Source: Sedimentitalea arenosa
Lineage (GTDB): Bacteria; Pseudomonadota; Alphaproteobacteria; Rhodobacterales; Rhodobacteraceae
NCBI RefSeq assembly: GCF_016428585.1
Contig: NZ_JAELVR010000001.1
Location: forward strand, 62,001-126,000
Direction of reading: 5' to 3'
DNA: 64,000 bases
Position numbers and translations under genes: made by a program. The notes under the pieces were generated by a model. That model was not told the origin of the DNA, did not search any database, and saw only the letters and a program-made list of their open reading frames with translations. Position 1 is the stretch's first letter. The number at the start of each line of letters is the position of its first letter. Shown in pieces: positions 9,135 through 17,082 of the stretch.

Positions 9135-9878
9135 TCAGCCGAAGCGGCGCCACCACGGGGCCGCGCCGAAGAGCGGGCAGCCCAGCGTGTCCTGCAGTGC
9201 CTTGACCAGGTCTTCGGTGGTCTCCGTCGACACGTATTGACCCCCGGTCCGGTCGGCGAGGCAGCGGGCGACGGTGCGCCCGTCGTCCATCCCGGCGGTG
9301 GGCGAATCCTTCCAGGCGAAGAAGCTGCCGCGGACGCGGAAGCCGATGACGTGGACGGTGAGGCCGGGGCCGGTGGCGGCGAGGTCGGCGGCGAGCTGGC
9401 AGGGGGCGCCGCCGCAGGTTTCCTTGCCGTCGGTCACGAGGACGATGGCACCGCTGCGATGGCGGTAGTCGAGCGCCACGGCGGCATCGTGCACCGCTTG
9501 CGTCAGGGGCGTGTCGCCGTCGGGGCTGAGCGCATCGACGGCGGTGAGGATCGGACCGGTGGCATCGGGGCGGGGCAGGAAGCGCAGATCGACGTTGCTG
9601 CAGGCGTCGCGCGGGCCCGGACCATAGACCAGAAGGCCGAGGCGGCGGTGCGGGGTGATGCCGGGCAGGGCGTCGCGCAGGGCCGCGCGGGCGTCCACGA
9701 TCCGTGGGGCGTCGAGCCCGTTATAGCCCATTTCCGCCATCGAGCCCGAGGCGTCGAAAACCAGCATCGCGTCGTCGGTGCAGTCGCCGCCGTCCTGGGC
9801 GGTGCCGCCGGAAGCCCATGAAAACAAGGCACATGCGAGCAGAGCCGCGCCTGTCCGTGCTGCTCTCGCTGGGGCCAT
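9135..9878 (-). CDS. Exported von Willebrand factor A-domain protein
   Basis: A 247-residue protein from the ATG at 9878, where a signal peptide begins (MAPARAARTGAALLACALFS, cleavage near GGTAQD). A single VWA domain follows with a complete MIDAS: DASGSM in AMLVFDASGSMAEMG, a Thr in DGDTPLTQAV and an Asp in IVLVTDGKETC. Several Cys suggest disulphides in the periplasm. VWA proteins bind partners through a metal ion; the partner is unknown. The open frame extends upstream, but those residues are low-complexity Arg/Pro and unlikely to be translated. Confidence 0.85.
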   Translation of the reverse strand: MAPARAARTGAALLACALFSWASGGTAQDGGDCTDDAMLVFDASGSMAEMGYNGLDAPRIVDARAALRDALPGITPHRRLGLLVYGPGPRDACSNVDLRFLPRPDATGPILTAVDALSPDGDTPLTQAVHDAAVALDYRHRSGAIVLVTDGKETCGGAPCQLAADLAATGPGLTVHVIGFRVRGSFFAWKDSPTAGMDDGRTVARCLADRTGGQYVSTETTEDLVKALQDTLGCPLFGAAPWWRRFG

Positions 9879-10023
9879 GATGAGGTCCAAAACCGGTTGC
9901 GGGACGCGCCCTGCATGGGGTGCGGGCGCGCGGCCAGTCTGGCATCGCGAAACGCGCCTGTCCATCGCGGCGGGAGCGGCGGCGCTCCACCTTCGCTGGT
10001 CTGTCGAGTGTCCGGCTGAAAAA

Positions 10024-10098
10024 TGGAGCGGGCGATGAGATTCGAACTCACGACCCTAACCTTGGCAAGGTTATGCTCTACCCCTGAGCTACGCCCGC
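10024..10098 (-). tRNA. tRNA-Gly (GCC)
   Basis: Read on the minus strand, this is a 75-base tRNA. The acceptor is GCGGGCG/CGCCCGC, the D arm contains AGCTCAGGGGTAGAGC, the anticodon loop is TTGCCAA (anticodon GCC) in the stem CAACCTT-type arm, the T loop is TTCGAAT, and CCA is encoded at 10024-10026. It lies between the VWA-protein gene and a 400-base intergenic region. Confidence 0.96.
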
Positions 10099-10271
10099 GT
10101 CCTTGGGTGAGGCGTGAGATATAAACAACCGTCCGGCGCTGCAAGGGGAAAAATGGACCGGATGGCAAAAATTCTCGCCCGTCGGCGCGGCTTTGCGCAA
10201 CACTCGGGAGCGGAAATGGCGCGGATCGCGCCAAACCGGGTTAACGCCCTTGTTTTGCGGGCCATGGCGGG

Positions 10272-10320
10272 TGTGCAGCCCGTGCAGACCGCGTGCATAC
10301 CGCGTGCATACGCGATGTGC
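10272..10320 (+). repeat. Direct-repeat array with 11-base period (copy 1)
   Basis: Consecutive units TGCAGCCCG, TGCAGACCGCG, TGCATACCGCG and TGCATACGCGA follow one another, the last three at exactly 11 bases. The array lies in the otherwise gene-free 10099-10499 region, about 180 bases upstream of the redoxin start. The same arrangement, 9-base unit then 11-base units, occurs inverted at 63699-63740. Flanking the array, the motif CGGGTTAACGC appears twice (10237-10247 and 10339-10349). The 11-base spacing, about one helical turn, suggests a protein-binding site; function unknown. I see nothing else in this 400-base gap. Confidence 0.75.
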
Positions 10321-10499
10321 CTTTCCGGCGTCCCGGCCCGGGTTAACGCGGCGTGCGGGCGAAAGGGTGAAGAAACCGTGACCGCGCGCGGCGGGATCGC
10401 CGGGTCTGACCATTTCGTGAGGCGTCTCGAAACCGGGTGCGGCGTGCGGGCAAGCTGCTAGGGATCGCCGCATCGTTTCATGATCACGAAAGGCCCGAC

Positions 10500-11036
10500 A
10501 TGCTGAGTCCCCGCAAGAAAACCCCCGACCTGAACCTGCCGACGCTGGATCACGGTGCGTTCGACCTGTCCGCGGACGGATCGGAGCGCGGCACCGTGAT
10601 CTGTTTCTATCGCGGCCTGCATTGCCCGATCTGCGCCACCTACCTGACCGAGTTCCAGAAGCATGTGGCCGATTTCGCCGACCGCGGGGTCAAGGCCGTG
10701 GCGGTCAGTTCGGACGGGGAGGACCGCGCCCGGCAGATGGCCGAGAAGATCGGCGCCGACACCTTGCGGATCGCCTATGACCTGCCGCTGAGCGTGGCGC
10801 GGGACTGGGGGCTCTACATCTCGACCTCGCGGGGCAAGACGTCGCTGGGGATCGAGGAACCGGCGCTGTTCTCGGAGCCGGGCCTGTTCATGGTGACGCC
10901 GGAACAGACGCTGTATTACGGATCGGTGCAGACCATGCCCTTCGTGCGGCCGCATTTCTCGGAGCTGGTCGGCGCGCTGGATTTCGCCATCGCCAAGGAC
11001 TATCCGGCGCGCGGCGAATACACCGGCGCGGTGTAG
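10500..11036 (+). CDS. AhpC/TSA-family peroxiredoxin-like protein
   Basis: A 178-residue thioredoxin-fold protein. TVICFYRGLHCPICATYLTEFQ carries a CxxC pair (HCPIC) at the position of the peroxidatic Cys of redoxins; AVAVSSDGEDRARQMAEKIG and LFMVTPEQTLYYGSVQTMPFVRP follow. It is likely a cytosolic thiol peroxidase or redoxin, since no signal peptide is seen. The ATG at 10500 gives the family N-terminus (LSPRKKTPDLNLPTLDHG). The substrate cannot be told from sequence. It is preceded by the 400-base region holding the 11-base repeats. Confidence 0.85.
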   Translation: MLSPRKKTPDLNLPTLDHGAFDLSADGSERGTVICFYRGLHCPICATYLTEFQKHVADFADRGVKAVAVSSDGEDRARQMAEKIGADTLRIAYDLPLSVARDWGLYISTSRGKTSLGIEEPALFSEPGLFMVTPEQTLYYGSVQTMPFVRPHFSELVGALDFAIAKDYPARGEYTGAV

Positions 11037-11052
11037 GTCTGCGCAGCCGGGG

Positions 11053-11349
11053 TCACTTGCGGCGCAGGTAGCCTGCCGAGACGTAGCCCTTGACCGCGCG
11101 GGATTCGCGCAGCGACACGAGGCACCAGCGGGTGCCGCCGGTCTGCTGGCAATCGTGCAGGCGCAGTTCGGTGCCATTGGGCAGGCCGAGCAGGATGCGG
11201 TAGCCGGTGCCCGGACCGGCCCGCATCTTGAGCATGTCGTCGGTATCGACCCCGGCCACCTCGTGCAGGCCGGCGGCCTGCGCCCCGGCGGGGGCCAGCA
11301 TGGTGGCCGCAATGAGCGCGGCCAGCGCGGCGGGTAACGCTCGGCGCAT
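11053..11349 (-). CDS. Exported bacterial SH3-domain protein
   Basis: A 98-residue protein. A signal peptide (first ~25 residues, ending PAGAQA) is followed by one SH3b domain: DMLKMRAGPGTGYRILLGLPNGTELRLHDCQQTGGTRWCLVSL and GYVSAGYLRR. Two Cys could pair. SH3b domains usually bind peptidoglycan or peptides; here the role is unassigned. It is convergent with the redoxin gene, 16 bases between stops. Confidence 0.85.
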   Translation of the reverse strand: MRRALPAALAALIAATMLAPAGAQAAGLHEVAGVDTDDMLKMRAGPGTGYRILLGLPNGTELRLHDCQQTGGTRWCLVSLRESRAVKGYVSAGYLRRK

Positions 11350-11517
11350 GGTGTTCTCCTGTTGTCTGCCTCGCGCGCAGTCTAGGGCAAGGTGGCACGG
11401 GCGGGCAATCGCCGAAGTTCATCCGACCCCGGCGCGGATCGGCGCCCGTGGTCGCCATGCTGCGCCGCGGCATTGTGTGCCGTTCTCGCCGGGCGGGGAC
11501 GGGGATAGGTTGCGGGA

Positions 11518-12888
11518 ATGGTCGCGACGTTCACCCTTCTCTTGCCGCTCGGTCTGCTCATCTGGTCGGTCTATCGCGGCTGGCCGGTTCTGGTGGCCGC
11601 GCCGGTGATGGCGCTGTTTGCCGCGGCGCTTGCCGCGGACCCGCTGCTGGCGACGCTGACCCAGCGCTTCATGCCGGCCACGGGCGGCTTCGTCGTGTCC
11701 TTTTTCCCGCTGTTCCTGCTGGGGGCGGTGTTCGGGAAACTGATGGAAACCTCGGGTGCGGCGTTGGCCCTGGCCCGGGCGATCGTCGGGCGCATGGGCA
11801 CAAGGCACGCGATGTCCGCGGTGGTGCTGTCCTGTGCCGCGCTGACCTATGGCGGGGTGTCGCTGTTCGTCGTGGCCTTCGCCATCTATCCCCTGGCGAT
11901 CGCGCTGTTCACGGCCGCCGGGCTGCCCCATCGCCTGATCCCGGCCGCGATCGCTCTGGGCGCCTTCACCTTTACCATGAGCGCCCTGCCGGGGTCGCCG
12001 TCGATCCAGAACGCGATCCCGATGCCGTATTTCGGCACGACCATCTTCGCCGCGCCGGGGCTGGGCCTGATCGCGGGGGCCATCATGGCGTTCGGCGGGC
12101 TGTTCTATCTGTCGCGGGTCGCCGGGCCGGTCATGGAGTCCGCAGCGCCGGGGCCCATGCCCGACGCGGAGGTCGACGCCGCCGATCTGCCATCGGTCTG
12201 GTTGGCGCTGGCGCCGATCCTGACGGTCTTCGTGTCGAACCTGGTTCTTGCGGAGCTTGCGCTGCCGCGTCTCGATCTGGGCTTTCTCGCCGACCCCGCG
12301 TGGGGGGGCGTGATGCCGTCGCAGGTGATCGGGGTCTGGGCGCTGATCGGTGCGCTGACGATGGCGATCCTTCTTCTGCTGGTGCTGAGCTGGCGGCGAT
12401 TGCAGGCCCCGCGCCGGACGCTGGCCGAGGGGGCGGAGGCCGCGCTGGTTCCCCTGTTCAACACCGCGACGCTGGTCGGGTTCGGCGCGGTCGTGGCGGC
12501 CCTGCCGGCCTTTTCGGCGCTGAGCGCGATGCTGGAAGACATCCCCGGTGGCGCGCTGACGGGGCTTGCGGCCTCGGCGAGCCTGTTGGCGGGGATCACG
12601 GGGTCGGCCTCGGGCGGGATGTCGATCGCGTTGGACGCGATGGGGGCGCATTACCTGGACATGGCCGTGGCGGACGGCACGGACCCGGAGGCGTTGCATC
12701 GGATCGTGGTGCTGGCGACAGGGGGGCTGGATGCCTTGCCGCATAACGGGGCGGTGGTGACGCTTCTGGGGATCGCCGGGCTGAGCCATCGCGAGGCCTA
12801 TGGCCCGATCTTCGTCGTCGCGGTGGCCATTCCGGTCGCGGCCCTGGCGGCGGCGCTGGTGCTGGCGTCGTGGGGCGGCGGCTTCTAG
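11518..12888 (+). CDS. GntP-family permease
   Basis: A 456-residue very hydrophobic protein with about 12 membrane segments. Family-like stretches include the first segment LLLPLGLLIWSVYRGWPVLVAAP, FVVSFFPLFLLGAVFGKLMETSGAA, LTYGGVSLFVVAFAIYP and the half-repeat GITGSASGGMSIALD followed by HRIVVLATGGLDALPHNGAV. GntP transporters carry gluconate and other hydroxy or keto acids with protons. The substrate cannot be predicted here, and no sugar-acid catabolic genes are adjacent. The ATG at 11518 is the first start after the upstream noncoding DNA. Confidence 0.85.
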   Translation: MVATFTLLLPLGLLIWSVYRGWPVLVAAPVMALFAAALAADPLLATLTQRFMPATGGFVVSFFPLFLLGAVFGKLMETSGAALALARAIVGRMGTRHAMSAVVLSCAALTYGGVSLFVVAFAIYPLAIALFTAAGLPHRLIPAAIALGAFTFTMSALPGSPSIQNAIPMPYFGTTIFAAPGLGLIAGAIMAFGGLFYLSRVAGPVMESAAPGPMPDAEVDAADLPSVWLALAPILTVFVSNLVLAELALPRLDLGFLADPAWGGVMPSQVIGVWALIGALTMAILLLLVLSWRRLQAPRRTLAEGAEAALVPLFNTATLVGFGAVVAALPAFSALSAMLEDIPGGALTGLAASASLLAGITGSASGGMSIALDAMGAHYLDMAVADGTDPEALHRIVVLATGGLDALPHNGAVVTLLGIAGLSHREAYGPIFVVAVAIPVAALAAALVLASWGGGF

Positions 12889-12936
12889 CCGCCGCGACGG
12901 CGCCCGCATTGGCCGCCGGGCCCGGGACGGCCCGGC
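12875..12936. terminator. Paired GC hairpins between convergent permease and pyc genes
   Basis: Two perfect 8-bp GC-only hairpins: 12875-12882 with 12888-12895 (loop of five, overlapping the permease stop codon) and 12915-12922 with 12929-12936 (loop of six). Neither is followed by a T run, so they are not classical intrinsic terminators. They lie between two convergent genes and may pause or protect both 3' ends. Confidence 0.35.
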
Positions 12937-12980
12937 ACCCGACCCGCCGATCGCCGGGCAGATCGCCGGTCAGGCCCGCA

Positions 12981-15900
12981 TCACTCCAGTTCGATCAACA
13001 GGTCCTTGGCGTCGATCTGGCCGCCGGGCTGGACGTGGACGGCCTTGACCGTCGCGTCGTGGTCGGCGTGCAGGCCGGTTTCCATCTTCATCGCCTCGAT
13101 GGTGAGCAAGAGGTCGCCCTGCTTGACGGCGGCGCCGGGCTGGACCGCGACCGAGGCGACCACGCCCGGCATCGGCGCGCCGACATGGTGGCTGTTGGTC
13201 GGGTCGGCCTTGGGGCGCTGGGCGGTCGAGGCCTTGACCTTGCGGTCGGGCACGCGGATCACGCGGGGCTGGCCGTTGAGTTCGAAGAACACCTTGACCT
13301 CGCCGTCCTCGCTGGTTTCGCTGATCGCCTGCATGCGGATTTCCAGCGTCTTGCCGGGGTCGATCTCGGCGCTGATCTCGTCGCCGGGCTGCATGCCGTA
13401 GAAGAAGGTCGTCGTGGGCAGGGTGCGCACGGGCCCGTATTGGCGGTGGCGGCCCATGTAGTCGAGGAACACCTTGGGATACATGAGGTAGCCGTTCAGG
13501 TCCTCGTCATCGACCTCCTTGCCCTCCATCTCGGCGCTGACCGCGGCGCGGGTCGCTTCGAGGTCGACGGGGGGCAGGTGTTTGCCGGGACGTTCCATGT
13601 TGGGGCTTTCGCCCTTGAGCACCTTGGCGACGATCGCCTCGGGGAAGCCGCCGGGCGGGTGGCCCATGTCGCCGCGCATCAGCGCGATGACGCTGTCGGG
13701 GAAGGAAACCTCGACATCGGGGTCCTCGACCTCGGCGCGGGTCAGGCCCTGGGAGACCATCATCAGGGCCATGTCGCCGACCACCTTTGACGATGGCGTG
13801 ACCTTGGGGATGTCGCCGAACATCTGGTTCACGTCAGCATAGGTCTGGGCGACCTCGTGCCAGCGGTCTTCCAGCCCGAGGCTGCGGGCCTGGGCCTTGA
13901 GGTTGGTGAACTGCCCGCCGGGCATCTCGTGCAGGTAGACCTCGGAATTGGGCGCCTGCAGGCCCGACTCAAAAGCGGTGTATTGCGCGCGCACCTGTTC
14001 CCAGTAGTCGCTGATCTCGCGGATCGCGCTGATATCCAGCCCGGTGTCCCGGTCGGTGCGGCGCAGCGCCTCGACCACCGAGCCGAGCGTCGGTTGCGAG
14101 GTGTTGCCCGAGAGCGCGTCCATCGCGCAGTCGACCGCGTCCACCCCGGCCTCGCTCGCGGCGAGGATGGTGGCGCAGCCGACGCCGGCGGTGTCATGGG
14201 TGTGGAAGTGGATCGGCAGGCCGACCTCTTCCTTCAGCGCCTTGACGAGCGCCTTGGCGGCGGTGGGTTTCAGAAGGCCGCCCATGTCCTTGAGGCCGAG
14301 GATGTGGGCGCCGGCGTCGCGCAGCTCCTTGCCGGCCTTGACGTAGTATTTCAGGTCGTACTTGGCGCGGTCGGGATCGTTGATGTCGCCGGTATAGCAG
14401 ACCGAGCCCTCGCAGAGCTTGCCCGCCTCGAGCACGGCGTCCATCGCCACGCGCATGTTCTCGACCCAGTTCAGCGCATCGAAGACGCGGAACAGGTCGA
14501 CGCCGGTTTCGGCCGCCTGGCGGACGAATTCCTGCACAACGTTGTCGGGATAGTTGGTGTAGCCGACGCCGTTGCTGCCGCGCAGCAGCATCTGGGTCAT
14601 CACGTTGGGCATCGCGGCGCGCAGGTCGCGCAGGCGTTGCCAGGGGCATTCCTGCAGGAAGCGATAGGCCACGTCGAACGTCGCCCCGCCCCAGCATTCG
14701 ACCGAGAAGAGGCCGGGCAGGTTGGTGGCGTAGGCGGGCGCGACGCGGATCATGTCGATGCTGCGCATCCGGGTGGCCAGGAGGCTCTGGTGGCTGTCGC
14801 GCATGGTGGTGTCGGTGATCAGCAGCTGGCGCTGTGCCTTCATCCAGTCGGCAACGGCCTGCGGGCCTTGCTGTTCGAGCAGGTTGCGTGTGCCCATCAT
14901 CGGTTCGGCGTGTTGCCGGGGCGGTTTGGGCAGGCGCAGGTCGAGCGGCGGGCGCGGGCGGTCCTTGACGTCGGGATGCCCGTTCACGGTGATGTCGGCG
15001 ATGTAGGTCAGGACCTTGGTGCCGCGATCGCGCCGCTTGGTGAACTGGAACAGCTCGGGCGTCTCGTCGATGAAGCGGGTGGTGTAGGTGTTGTTCAGGA
15101 AGGTCGGGTGCTTGAGCAGGTTCTCGACGAAGGCGATGTTGGTGGACACGCCGCGCACGCGGAATTCGCGCAGGGCGCGGTCCATACGGGCGATCGCCAT
15201 CTCGGGCGTCGGGGCCTTGGCGGTGACCTTGGTCAGCAGGCTGTCATAGAACCGGGTGATCACCCCGCCGGCATAGGCGGTGCCGCCGTCGAGCCGGATA
15301 CCGAGGCCGGTGGCGCTGCGATAGGCGGTGATGCGGCCATAGTCCGGGATGAAGTTGTTCTGCGGGTCCTCGGTGGTCACCCGCGTCTGCAGGGCGTGGC
15401 CGTTCAGCGTCACGTCGGCCTGGGTCGGCTTGCCGGTCGCTTCGGCGATGGTCTTGCCCTCGGCGATCAGGATCTGGGCGCGGACGATGTCGATGCCGGT
15501 GACCTCCTCGGTCACGGTGTGTTCGACCTGAACGCGGGGATTGACCTCGATGAAGTAGAACTGGCCGTCATCCATATCCATCAGGAATTCGACGGTGCCG
15601 GCGCATTCGTAGTTCACGTGCTTGCAGATCTTGTAGCCCAGCTCGCAGAGCTCGGCGCGCTGGGCGTCGTCGAGATAGGGGGCGGGCGCGCGTTCCACGA
15701 CCTTCTGGTTGCGGCGCTGCACCGAGCAGTCGCGCTCGAACAGGTGATACATGCCGCCATGCTTGTCGCCGAGGATCTGAACCTCGACATGGCGGGCGCG
15801 CTGGATCATCTTTTCCAGGTAGCCCTCGCCGTTGCCGAAGGCGGCCTCGGCCTCGCGCCGGCCCTCGCGGACCTTCTCGGCCAGGTCTTCGGGGCCCTGG

Positions 15901-16421
15901 ATCGGGCGCATGCCGCGCCCGCCGCCGCCCCAGGACGCCTTGAGCATCAGCGGGTAGCCGATCTTGTCGGCGTCGGCGCGGATCGTGTCCATGTCGTCAC
16001 CGAGCACCTCGGTGGCGGGAATCACCGGCACGCCGGCCTCGATCGCCACCCGGCGGGCGCTGGCCTTGTCGCCGAGCGCGCGCATGGTTTCGGCGCGCGG
16101 ACCGATGAAGGTGATGCCGGCAGCGTCGCAGGCCTCGACGAAATCGGGGTTTTCCGACAGCAGGCCGTAGCCCGGGTGGATCGCGTCGGCGCCGCTCTGC
16201 TTGGCGACGCGGATCATCTCGTCGATGGAGAGATAGGCCGCGACCGGCCCCAGGTCTTCGCCGATGCGATAGGCTTCGTCGGCCTTGAAGCGGTGCAGGC
16301 CGAGCTTGTCCTCCTCGGCGTAGACGGCGACGGTCTTCTTGCCCATCTCGTTGGCGGCACGCATCACCCGGATGGCGATCTCGCCACGGTTCGCGATCAG
16401 GATCTTGGAGAAATCGGTCAT
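12981..16421 (-). CDS. pyc: Pyruvate carboxylase
   Basis: A 1146-residue single-chain enzyme from the ATG at 16421 (MTDFSKILIANRGEIAIRVM). It has an N-terminal biotin carboxylase domain (to about residue 455, with ATP-grasp glycine loop WGGGGRGM), then the carboxyltransferase TIM barrel (ITDTTMRDSHQSL about 540, GLKDMGGLLKP, FHTHDTAGVG). The allosteric/tetramerisation region follows, with a C-terminal biotinyl domain carrying EAMKMETG (biotinylated Lys about 1112). It carboxylates pyruvate to oxaloacetate for anaplerosis and gluconeogenesis. Full length with no sign of damage. In roseobacters this enzyme is a major CO2-fixing anaplerotic step. Monocistronic by appearance. Confidence 0.97.
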   Translation of the reverse strand: MTDFSKILIANRGEIAIRVMRAANEMGKKTVAVYAEEDKLGLHRFKADEAYRIGEDLGPVAAYLSIDEMIRVAKQSGADAIHPGYGLLSENPDFVEACDAAGITFIGPRAETMRALGDKASARRVAIEAGVPVIPATEVLGDDMDTIRADADKIGYPLMLKASWGGGGRGMRPIQGPEDLAEKVREGRREAEAAFGNGEGYLEKMIQRARHVEVQILGDKHGGMYHLFERDCSVQRRNQKVVERAPAPYLDDAQRAELCELGYKICKHVNYECAGTVEFLMDMDDGQFYFIEVNPRVQVEHTVTEEVTGIDIVRAQILIAEGKTIAEATGKPTQADVTLNGHALQTRVTTEDPQNNFIPDYGRITAYRSATGLGIRLDGGTAYAGGVITRFYDSLLTKVTAKAPTPEMAIARMDRALREFRVRGVSTNIAFVENLLKHPTFLNNTYTTRFIDETPELFQFTKRRDRGTKVLTYIADITVNGHPDVKDRPRPPLDLRLPKPPRQHAEPMMGTRNLLEQQGPQAVADWMKAQRQLLITDTTMRDSHQSLLATRMRSIDMIRVAPAYATNLPGLFSVECWGGATFDVAYRFLQECPWQRLRDLRAAMPNVMTQMLLRGSNGVGYTNYPDNVVQEFVRQAAETGVDLFRVFDALNWVENMRVAMDAVLEAGKLCEGSVCYTGDINDPDRAKYDLKYYVKAGKELRDAGAHILGLKDMGGLLKPTAAKALVKALKEEVGLPIHFHTHDTAGVGCATILAASEAGVDAVDCAMDALSGNTSQPTLGSVVEALRRTDRDTGLDISAIREISDYWEQVRAQYTAFESGLQAPNSEVYLHEMPGGQFTNLKAQARSLGLEDRWHEVAQTYADVNQMFGDIPKVTPSSKVVGDMALMMVSQGLTRAEVEDPDVEVSFPDSVIALMRGDMGHPPGGFPEAIVAKVLKGESPNMERPGKHLPPVDLEATRAAVSAEMEGKEVDDEDLNGYLMYPKVFLDYMGRHRQYGPVRTLPTTTFFYGMQPGDEISAEIDPGKTLEIRMQAISETSEDGEVKVFFELNGQPRVIRVPDRKVKASTAQRPKADPTNSHHVGAPMPGVVASVAVQPGAAVKQGDLLLTIEAMKMETGLHADHDATVKAVHVQPGGQIDAKDLLIELE

Positions 16422-16524
16422 TGCTGGTCCTCGGAGCAGACGGTTGGCCAAGGTCTATTCAGTTTGACGCCGTGTCACAACCGAAGACAGCGGCCGCGGC
16501 GTCACGGCCGCCCAAAAGCGGGGT

Positions 16525-16540
16525 TTAATCAAATTTTAAC
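16525..16540 (+). promoter_or_regulatory. CtrA-type binding box
   Basis: A complete TTAA-N7-TTAAC motif (TTAA at 16525-16528 and TTAAC at 16536-16540) lies 53 bases before the start of the receiver-like gene and in the gap between it and divergent pyc. This is the full-site consensus of the alphaproteobacterial cell-cycle and motility regulator CtrA. The spacing to the start codon fits control of the plus-strand gene. Confidence 0.6.
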
Positions 16541-16593
16541 GGCATCGTCGCTAGCTTGGCAGGCACTTTGGATGCAGGACAGGGGGATACGTC

Positions 16594-17082
16594 ATGCAGG
16601 CTCTCATTCTGGACGACCGGTACGAACGGCAGGCCCGCCTGACGGCGGCGCTGAGGAAGACCGGTATCCGCACCTTCGCGACCAGCATCGCGCAGGTTGC
16701 GGAGACCGCGATCCGCGGCGCCCTGTTCGATTTCATGATCGCGCCGGAACGGGTCAACGGCAAGCTGACCCATTCGCTGTTCCTGCTGGCGGAGTATCGC
16801 AACCCGGTGGTGTCCTCGATCATGCTGACCGACCGGTCGGACCCGGACACCGAGGAACTGTTCCTTTTGATCCCGTCGCTGCATTGCCTGCTGGCGCCGG
16901 ACAGTTCTCCCGAGTTGATCCGCAAGCTGGCCGTGGCGTCGATGGCGGGCGTGACCGACGGGCGGGGGGCGATGGTGCTGCGCCCGTCGATGCGGATCAC
17001 CGGGGGCGAGACGGCCCGGCCGCGATTCGCGACGCGCCGAGCGGTTGCGCCGGTGCGCGCGGCCTGTCCGGCGGTCGCCTAG
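16594..17082 (+). CDS. Receiver-like protein of unknown function, probable CtrA target
   Basis: A 162-residue protein. The first ~125 residues look like a CheY-type fold: MQALILDDRYERQARLTAALRK has the acidic pair (DD) of the first strand, but the phosphoacceptor position reads LFDFMIAPERV without an evident Asp in the usual setting, and VVSSIMLTDRSD resembles the switch strand. The C-terminal ~35 residues are Arg/Ala-rich and low complexity. It is probably a pseudo-receiver or atypical response regulator without output domain. A full CtrA box lies 53 bases upstream. Its TAG overlaps the stop of convergent lldD within CTAG at 17079-17082. I do not recognise a named family. Confidence 0.75.
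   Translation: MQALILDDRYERQARLTAALRKTGIRTFATSIAQVAETAIRGALFDFMIAPERVNGKLTHSLFLLAEYRNPVVSSIMLTDRSDPDTEELFLLIPSLHCLLAPDSSPELIRKLAVASMAGVTDGRGAMVLRPSMRITGGETARPRFATRRAVAPVRAACPAVA

Noticed and set aside
10272-10320. 11-base repeats as a CRISPR array or plasmid iteron origin
   Set aside because: Units are contiguous without spacers and there is no replication initiator or cas gene nearby.
10078-10473. Minus-strand frames across the tRNA-Gly upstream gap
   Set aside because: They arise from the 11-base repeats and overlap the tRNA gene; the repeat is also translated similarly at the second copy, which reflects DNA repetition rather than a conserved peptide.
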